From: Haplomitrium mnioides
Lineage: Eukaryota; Marchantiophyta; Haplomitriopsida; Calobryales
Length of the DNA stretch: 27,227 nt
Assembly: GCA_049999725.1 (NCBI GenBank)
Contig: JBNGIS010005822.1
Span: 1 to 27,227, forward strand
Direction: 5' to 3'
In this document: positions 21,359-27,227 of the stretch, in pieces
Layout: each line of letters opens with the position of its first letter
Numbering within the stretch: the first letter of the stretch is position 1
Program-made: the position numbers and the translations under genes
Notes under the pieces: model-generated
What the model was told of the DNA's origin: nothing
Seen by the model: only the letters and a program-made list of their open reading frames with translations
Database searches by the model: none

Positions 21359-22139
21359 AATACCCCAAAACATTGTTTTGGCTATGTCCTCTTGTCGCAA
21401 TAGCATGGCACTCTACCCTCAAATCCAATGAGCTAAAGATCTTAGCCTGCCCATTTGCATCAAAGATTTTCTTTGGTGTAGGCATAACATGCATGTCAGA
21501 CTTGGTTTGTTGATTAATAAGACGATAATTACCACACATCCTCCTATCGGTGTAGTTCCCATGCACATCTTTCTTGATTGGCATGACTATGGCAGATGCA
21601 TATTCTTCATATGACATCTCTACCAATCTAGTCTCCAATAAAGCTTGTGTACTAGTCTAAATCAACCCTCTCTCTACCACACTATAACGATATGGATGTC
21701 GAAAAATAGATACATCACTAGCCAACTCAATCTGGATGCCTAGTCCTCTCAAGGTCCCCAGATTCTTTATGCTAAAATAAAAACAATGTGAATAACCACG
21801 CAAGAACTTATGTACCTCTGAACTCTGACCTTTTATCAATTGTGGTCCAACTAGTGGCACCCATTTTTCCACATGAGTCAGGTGATCTTCTTGCTTCATA
21901 TCTAGCTTTACTGAAATTTGACTGCCTAAAATATGATGTGATTGAGTCAGATTTGAATCATGAGCTGATGAATTGTCACTCCCTTGGGCTGAAATCTGAT
22001 TGTCAGAAAAATGACCCGCTGCAACTTCAGATGTGTAGATCATCCCTGACATAGCCTCCCTGGTACCTAATAGCATGCCCCCAACAATAGTCTTGACTTT
22101 CCTAGAAGGATGTATGCTGACTATTGGCGAGTTGGTCAT
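21356..22139 (-). pseudogene. pol: Element 3 linker and reverse transcriptase, N-terminal half
   Basis: The first 160 codons (22139 down to a TAG at 21657-21659) are a Ser/His-rich linker that ends with the RT entry block FSIKNLGTLRGLGIQIEL and IFRHPYRYSVVERGLI. After the stop the same frame continues with YASAIVMPIKKDVHGNY, TDRRMCGNYRLINQQTKSD, VMPTPKKIFDANGQ and IFSSLDLR, a clear gypsy RT fingers/palm. A small shift near 21390 follows, and the text ends in an FWG-like block (about 21356-21375) exactly where the LTR-like segment begins. The catalytic YxDD box would lie beyond the break and is missing. The phase is identical to that of the methyltransferase upstream. Confidence 0.85.
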
Positions 22140-22149
22140 CCTAGAAGAT

Positions 22150-23160
22150 CACATTCTATGTTGTTCAACTACCCCTAAACTCACAATCCAAGTAAGACAA
22201 TTCAAATCCATGGCTTGTTCTATCACATGGCATCACTCAATCTCGGCAATAGATGCAACAACAGTGGTACAAATGGAAAACCCCATTGCCTTTTCTCTCT
22301 CATCAACATTGGGTTCCACTAGTTTTTGCAACATTGCATTCCAAATAAGACTATGGCCTCTTGCCCAAAATGCATAAGATGCAGAATGACTCACCAACGT
22401 GGGCAATGCTCCACGAGGTCGACCTACCATGTTGATTAATGCTAATGGTGGGCAGTCAACATAAAGTACCCTCTGAGCATGACATCTAGAATCCAAAATA
22501 TCATCCACAATGGCATTTGGTGATCTTACAATCCTGTCATAAGCTCTTTTCAACACCTTAGTAAGCAACAAGTTGGTCCACCACAATCGTGGACAATGTG
22601 CTTGTGATCTTGCTTATGTTGCATCCAACAATACTGCATGTCCAACCCAAGAACGCATCTAATAAACACTTTCCACAAGGCGTTGGCGGCTATCTCTCAA
22701 TATAGACACATTCTCCAAGATATATGCAAGAGAGGGTACCTGATGGAGTTGGAGATGATGTAGAATCCTCAACATCTCCCAAAATAATTTTTAGCAAGGG
22801 TCTTACAACCCTTAGCCTAAACTAGCACTTAATTGGTCCTAACATGGCCATCCAACAATTAATAAGTCAATCGGCCTCACTCCAGCTAAGTGGTCTGCCC
22901 CCATCAATAAAATATTGCTTGGAAATGCATGTAGATAACCTCACATTGCACTAACAAAAAAAAGCCATGGATATTGCTCGGTCATCAGTGCCACATGCTT
23001 ATAAGGAAATTTTGCGAGGAATCTCACCGTTCTCCACATACAAATACTACCAAACTGAAATCCCTAGTTGGACCACAAGAGCTAGCCCTATACTGATGCC
23101 TCCAAACAACTTCAATAAACAAGTACCATCAATAGAATGTTGCCATGAAATTGGCATAGT
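22150..23160 (-). pseudogene. C5-cytosine DNA methyltransferase domain of element 3, decayed
   Basis: Such enzymes transfer a methyl group from S-adenosylmethionine to carbon 5 of cytosine in DNA. Read from right to left, the conserved motifs appear in normal order. Motif I is LFGGISIGL (23083-23109). Motif II is YLYVEN (23029-23046). Motif IV is GWPC with the catalytic Cys codon at 22842-22844 (block DLLIVGWPC). Motif VI is LENV (22707-22718, block AYILENV). Motif VIII is SQAHCPR followed by LWWTNL (22587-22607 and onward). Motif IX is EREKAMGF (22278-22301), and motif X is EQAMDLN (about 22200-22220). The block KLFWEMLRIL follows motif IV as in DNMT3-type enzymes. Span is about 310 codons, the usual size of the catalytic domain. 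Lesions are one frameshift near 23000 and in-frame stops at 23047, 22941, 22839 (directly after the catalytic Cys), 22813, 22803, 22791, 22659, 22614 and 22233. The motif order is not permuted, unlike plant DRM enzymes. This copy cannot make an active enzyme. Confidence 0.9.
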
Positions 23161-23329
23161 ATCTAATCGTGAAAGATTCACAAGTCCAAGTGTGAGAGAA
23201 CAATCTAGTGAAGGATATGGGACAAATGCATCCTAACAAACATCCTCAACCAATCTGGACACTTGTAACTACCACAACCTCTCTTTACTTCCACTCAAAA
23301 GATTCACCTCACTTGACGACGATGTTGGC

Positions 23330-23900
23330 ATTGTAAACTTTAGAGACTCCTCATCAATGGAAGGAATGTTGGCTGCATGTACATTCCTTTCCACAAATCA
23401 GAAGAGTAGATGATGACCCCACAAAATAATGACAATGCTATAGAATGTGATGTTGGACCCCCAGTTGGTCCACTGAATCTGACAAACAACCTACTCAATC
23501 GTGCCTCTCTACATCGCCATCCATGTTGATAGGACACTAACTTGTCCCAAAAATCAATAGTGAACCCCATGGGATATAACATTGTACACCACACCAAAAC
23601 ATCATGAGACTCAACCTTAGTGAGTATGGCTCGAGTGCTCACTTGTGAGCTATCTATGAGATGATCAACTTGCACTCTCAGCTCAATCTCTTGACATGTG
23701 ATGTGTTGTTTATGTGAAGGTCCTCCCAATGAAGTTTGGATTGGAAAAAAGCAAATCTCCACATCCCATGGCCTCAATCCTAGTATGCAGAGTTGACCTG
23801 CCTAACATCAAAGGTTGTACACATGTATCCAATAACACTTTGGCTTGCTTATACACCACCTTTGAAGGAACAACAAGTCAAAAAATACCACATCGATTGT
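23330..23900 (-). pseudogene. pol: Element 3 retropepsin-like protease
   Basis: Read on the minus strand, KVLLDTCVQPLMLGR carries the active-site Asp at 23827-23829, with D-T-C in place of D-T/S-G. A frameshift follows, and the frame 23340-23777 contains the second hydrophobic block ESHDVLVWCTMLYPMGF (about 23550-23610) and then DFWDKLVSYQHGW. That arrangement is a retropepsin followed by a spacer. The replacement of the active-site Gly by Cys and the frameshift make it inactive. It sits directly upstream of the methyltransferase, which fixes the order protease, methyltransferase, RT. Confidence 0.7.
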
Positions 23901-24690
23901 CTATGGACACCACACTGGGTTTGAATCTCGTCCTCTCAAATGCTGGTCGGGTTGATAACTCCATCAACCGGGTCATAGTAGGATGCCATATCTCACCTCA
24001 AGATGTAGAGGCACATGCATCAGCTCCTCTACTCAGATGTCTCTTTTCCATACGGGAAATAACACCTTGAGTCTCCCCACATAATGTGGCTGCCAACGTC
24101 AACACTTTAGATGGTGTGACTACTCTAGCCAACACATCCATAGCTAAAAATAGTGGTTTTTGTACCACTAACCTAACTATCTCCATAGTTGAAGACACAA
24201 TCCCCTCCACTTTGGCTGATCTTTCCATATCTCTAGAAGCTAGAGTCGGATGAATGGAAGTAGTCCTCACCAAAATCTATCAACAAAAATGACTGTGAAA
24301 GCTTTACCTGATGGTGAGCATCCCCTCTCTGAGGATTTGACTCCCCTGGTGCTCCCCTAGGCTCAAGAGCCTTGCCGGCTACTCTGGTCACCGCCGTAGA
24401 TGCATCAACATGGGCAGTTCTACACATAAATCCCATACCAACCAAACCTCCATCAACTCCATATGAAGTGGAGGCTTCAACTCTAGAGTTGGCCTTACTT
24501 GTGTTGTAGTCATGGTAGCTAATTGATGCTCCAACTACGCAATACTAGCATCCTTTGGATTCATAGTAGCGGCTGGAGCACCTACCCCATCTCTCCCAGC
24601 TAATGATGCTCCTCAGCCACGACCACCTTGCCCACCCATTTGCCTTACTCACATGTGTGAGCTCCTCCTCACCACAACTTCAGGTGAAGC
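23901..24690 (-). other. Element 3 linker between zinc knuckle and protease
   Basis: The minus strand has an open stretch at 23998-24273 that encodes an Ala/Val/Ser-rich segment without recognised motifs, and another short one at 24233-24445. Position suggests the Gag-Pol linker. Nothing else is seen on either strand. Confidence 0.45.
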
Positions 24691-24695
24691 AAAAA

Positions 24696-25540
24696 ACATC
24701 TATTCTTGGTGTGACCCATGGCTCCAGAGTGGCCACATTGTTGCTAGCCAATTGCACTTACATGTCCAGAACGCGCAACTCATGGCTTCTTTGCACATAG
24801 CTTCTGCAAATGATATCCACTATAGGTCCAACAACTTGACTGCTGACTTGCATAAAACAACATAGCCCTCTATCTTCTTGACTATCCTCTAGCCTTCTAG
24901 CCCATCCGTGGCATAGACTATGATGTAAATGTGGTTAGAGACGCAAAATTTGACACTTTCTTCTAAAAACCAGCAGTGACTACTCTCTCACTCACTATCT
25001 TGAGCTCAATACGCTCTGAGAGTGTAAAAGCAATAGCTAGAATGGGATAAGAATCCTTGAGAAGGGTGGCATCTCTCACTCTCCTTCTCAAATCTCTATC
25101 AAGATTGTAATACTAGAACTAGACAACTTGAGCCTTTGTCACCCCCTTCGTGAAATTGATGAGCATTCTCATCCTGGCATAGACTTCTCTCAAACTCTCT
25201 CTAGTCTTGTGCTAGAACTTCTAAAGACTTTTCAGCTTATCCGTTCTCACAGTCTGATAATTCTGTTTGAGACGCTCGAAACACTCAACCACAAGGTTAA
25301 GCAATGGAATCCCTCCACTCTCTACTGCAGTGACTGGAACAGGTGTACTGAAAACTCCTCCTGCCCTTGAAGCACCAATACTGTGGCTAGTGCCACTAGA
25401 GAATGTTGTATAGGTCGTAAGGCAATGGGCACTTGCCCTCCCACCATAGGTGATGGAGACATAATTAGGTGACCAATACTGTTTTGATTTGACAAATCAA
25501 ATTGGAGACATAATTGGGTGACAAATGAGCACGCCAAAAT
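24696..25540 (-). pseudogene. gag: Element 3 gag
   Basis: Read from right to left, the Gag core shows ESLREVYARMRMLINFTKG (about 25170-25200), then YNLDRDLRRRVRDATLLKDS and ILAIAFTLSERIEL, down to a TAG at 24963-24965. Two TAG stops lie just before YNLD. A zinc knuckle follows at 24696-24737: CGHSGAMGHTKNRC, where the second Cys of CX2CX4HX4C is Ser. The N-terminal part, from about 25540, is rich in small and hydrophobic residues and is frameshifted relative to the core. It would have been the structural protein of the particle. Confidence 0.75.
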
Positions 25541-25682
25541 TCATGGTAGTCATCTATGAGAGGGCTTTCTAAATGTTGAAAAAAACCTTTCCATGCTATG
25601 AAAGGTGTAAAGAGAGCAAAATTTTGCAAGGTTTGCATATCACACCAAGTGTCAAACTCCTAGATGAAGTCATTCAGAACAA

Positions 25683-25743
25683 CCGCTACTTTGAACCAAG
25701 AACACACTACTCAAAACAAAAACTTTTTTTTTTTTGGAAGATT
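25683..25743 (-). repeat. Inverted relative of the repeat at 11-84
   Basis: Bases 25683-25698 are the exact reverse complement of 69-84, and 25736-25743 is the reverse complement of AATCTTCC beside a long A run, as at 11-28. The gap between the two blocks is about 13 bp shorter here, so these are diverged copies of one dispersed repeat in opposite orientation. Confidence 0.5.
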
Positions 25744-26572
25744 GTGATTTTTGAGCTCAAAAACATAAAAAAATAAGGTTATTTTTTAAAAACAAAAAGT
25801 ACATGAATTTTTGAGGTTTATTTTTGGCCATTTCAACAAGCATGATAGAGCAAGAGTCAATTTAGTTATGCAAAATCAATCAGTATTATTAGTTTTTATG
25901 AAAATATTGGAAAAATCAAAATTAATAAAAAGTAAAAAAATTATGGCAAGTTCTCACCAAAAAATTTCATTTATCATTGATTACAATTCTAAGCCCAAAA
26001 ATTGAAATACAAGTTACAAGAAACTAATTTCAAATATGTTTGACTGTACAAACTCTAGGTGTGCGTAGACATGGTGCTCTTTCAAACGTTTGTTTTGGAA
26101 AAAAATCACAAAACATAAAGAAAAAGCTCAATGAGATTAGAAGTCAATGGAATAAGTTTGCAATCGTAATACAAAAACAAAAAAACAAACATTGCATAGA
26201 TTTAAGAGCTCTATTTTAACGTTCAAGCAAGAAAGAAGCTTTCACTTGTAGTTGAAAATCCATGCATGCAAAAGTTAACGTGGGCTTTGAAAAAGGTTTT
26301 TTCATCTAAAAATATTTCGTAATTCAATGAAGCATGAACACAAACGTATCATAGTTCAGAATCAAAAAAGTAGTAGCTAAGGAGATTGAATTAAGAGTGT
26401 AAGCAAGAAACATCTCCAAGTTTTAGACTTTACTCAACCAAGAAAAAGTCTCAAGATCTACAAAAGAGTCTGTAACTTGTGTACAAACTAAGTTGTAATC
26501 GGTAGTCTTTGTATGAAGAAGATTGAGGGTTGTATCTGAGAAGTAGAACTTGTGGAAGGCTTGGACTTCCAT

Positions 26573-26790
26573 CCCAAAGTATATACGCACATAAGAATCC
26601 AAGCTCAACATGTGAACACTCCACCCCAAAGTCTATACGCGCATAGGAATCCGAATTCACCATCTGAATACTCTAAAAAAAAGTTTGACAAGAACCTAGG
26701 TTTTAGTTTCCGTAGAAGAGTTTTCATATGAACAACGTTTCAACTTGTGAATCAAAGTCTATACACACATAAGGTTGCACTTCTACAACC
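26573..26790 (+). repeat. Short degenerate tandem repeat (~52-65 bp)
   Basis: CCCAAAGTATATACGCACATAAGAATCC at 26573 onward recurs as CCCAAAGTCTATACGCGCATAGGAATCC at 26625 onward, 52 bp later. A shorter relative ATCAAAGTCTATACACACATAAGG lies at 26751. Looser echoes (CTCTACACGTGCAAAAG near 26830, GTCAAAGCGCGCTAAAGG near 26904) suggest an older array. Confidence 0.65.
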
Positions 26791-27227
26791 AAGGATACAT
26801 ATTATAAACGTTCTATTTTTTGCAACTAACTCTACACGTGCAAAAGATTTCGATTTCTTATTTGGAATCTAAAAGTAAAACGAGTACAAAGCTCTACATT
26901 TGAGTCAAAGCGCGCTAAAGGTTTTAAGTTATATATCAAAGTACTTATAAGCAGAAAAATAATTAGTCAATTTGGGTAGATGCTTTAACAAGACAAAAAC
27001 CGTAAACTCTTCTAGAAAACAATAAAATTAGAAACAACATACTTACATTTTGGAGAAGAAACGATTTTACAAAGCAAATGAGAATATTAACTAAAGATTT
27101 AAGTTTCATTTACAGAGAATAACATTCAACTTAGTATGATTTACAATAAAAAGTTCAAGGTGGCAGAAAAATTCAACAAGTTGCTTCAAAAGATTCTTAC
27201 GTACTTTATAAAATAATAATCTTAAAT

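Larger units (their letters stand above)
21359..25540 (-). mobile_element. Element 3: Ty3/gypsy-like element carrying a cytosine-5 DNA methyltransferase, truncated
   Basis: Read on the minus strand from right to left, the order is Gag core and zinc knuckle, retropepsin, C5-cytosine methyltransferase, and RT fingers/palm up to about the FWG block. The RT is cut at 21359 by the LTR-like segment. The remaining RT including its YxDD box, RNase H and integrase are not found anywhere in the window. Many stops and several frameshifts show an old copy. The methyltransferase and RT share one phase from about 23000 to 21356, so they were most likely parts of one Pol polyprotein. No LTR could be delimited to the right. 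Confidence 0.85.
25541..27227. other. AT-rich DNA without a recognisable gene
   Basis: Both strands are AT-rich, with A and T runs and only short, low-complexity frames. On the minus strand it lies upstream of element 3's gag, so the leader and 5' LTR of that element might be here. I could not find a convincing TG...CA pair, primer-binding site or TATA box. The only structures noticed are the inverted relative of the left-end repeat near 25.7 kb and the short repeats near 26.6 kb. Confidence 0.55.

Noticed and set aside
22150-23160. A host methyltransferase gene rather than an element gene
   Set aside because: It is placed between protease and RT of one element, is in phase with RT and has no intron-like breaks.
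21788-23236. Plus-strand open frames at 21788-22054, 22075-22377 and 22967-23236
   Set aside because: They lie opposite the minus-strand methyltransferase and RT, whose motifs are unmistakable. The plus-strand translations match nothing.
25573-26005. Small plus-strand frames in the right-hand AT-rich region
   Set aside because: They are Lys/Asn/Phe-rich as expected from base composition and have no recognisable motif.

Overview
The window looks like repeat-rich intergenic DNA from a plant nuclear genome. It holds degraded Ty3/gypsy LTR retrotransposons, including one of the plant Athila-like type and one chromovirus, plus tandem repeats. I found no intact host gene, tRNA or rRNA gene. The species cannot be named from the sequence. 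A retroelement carrying a DNMT3-like methyltransferase weakly favours a non-flowering lineage, but that is inference.

Layout from left to right. (1) 1-99 is a short dispersed repeat with an inverted relative near 25.7 kb. (2) 100-2640 is a degenerate ~34-bp AT-rich minisatellite. (3) 2641-3021 looks like a minus-strand promoter, with a TATA box and five copies of a short motif upstream of it. (4) 3022-16550 is a large Athila-like Ty3/gypsy element on the + strand (element 1). Its two ~3.5-kb LTRs flank broken gag, protease, RT, RNase H and integrase. (5) 16551-20224 is a + strand chromovirus-type element (element 2) that starts inside gag and stops just before the expected chromodomain. (6) 20225-21358 looks like an LTR, with TATA boxes and a CT-rich leader. 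(7) 21359-25540 is a third Ty3/gypsy-like element on the minus strand (element 3): gag, protease, cytosine-5 DNA methyltransferase, then the N-terminal half of RT, where it is cut off. (8) 25541-27227 is AT-rich DNA with a few ~52-65-bp repeats and no recognisable gene.

The main discovery is element 3. Between its protease and its reverse transcriptase lies a decayed but clearly recognisable C5-cytosine methyltransferase domain. It has the AdoMet motif LFGGISIGL, the acidic strand motif YLYVEN, the catalytic motif GWPC, the ENV motif, a QAHxxR-type motif VIII, and motifs IX/X, in the unpermuted order. The last three quarters of the domain and the RT share one phase for about 1.36 kb, broken only by stop codons, so the methyltransferase appears to have been part of the Pol polyprotein.

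All three elements are dead here: each has several stops, frameshifts and missing ends. The layering suggests that the chromovirus (or its LTR) landed in the RT of the methyltransferase element, and that the Athila-like element then joined the chromovirus within gag. The left flank does not continue either interrupted element, so a later deletion or recombination is likely.
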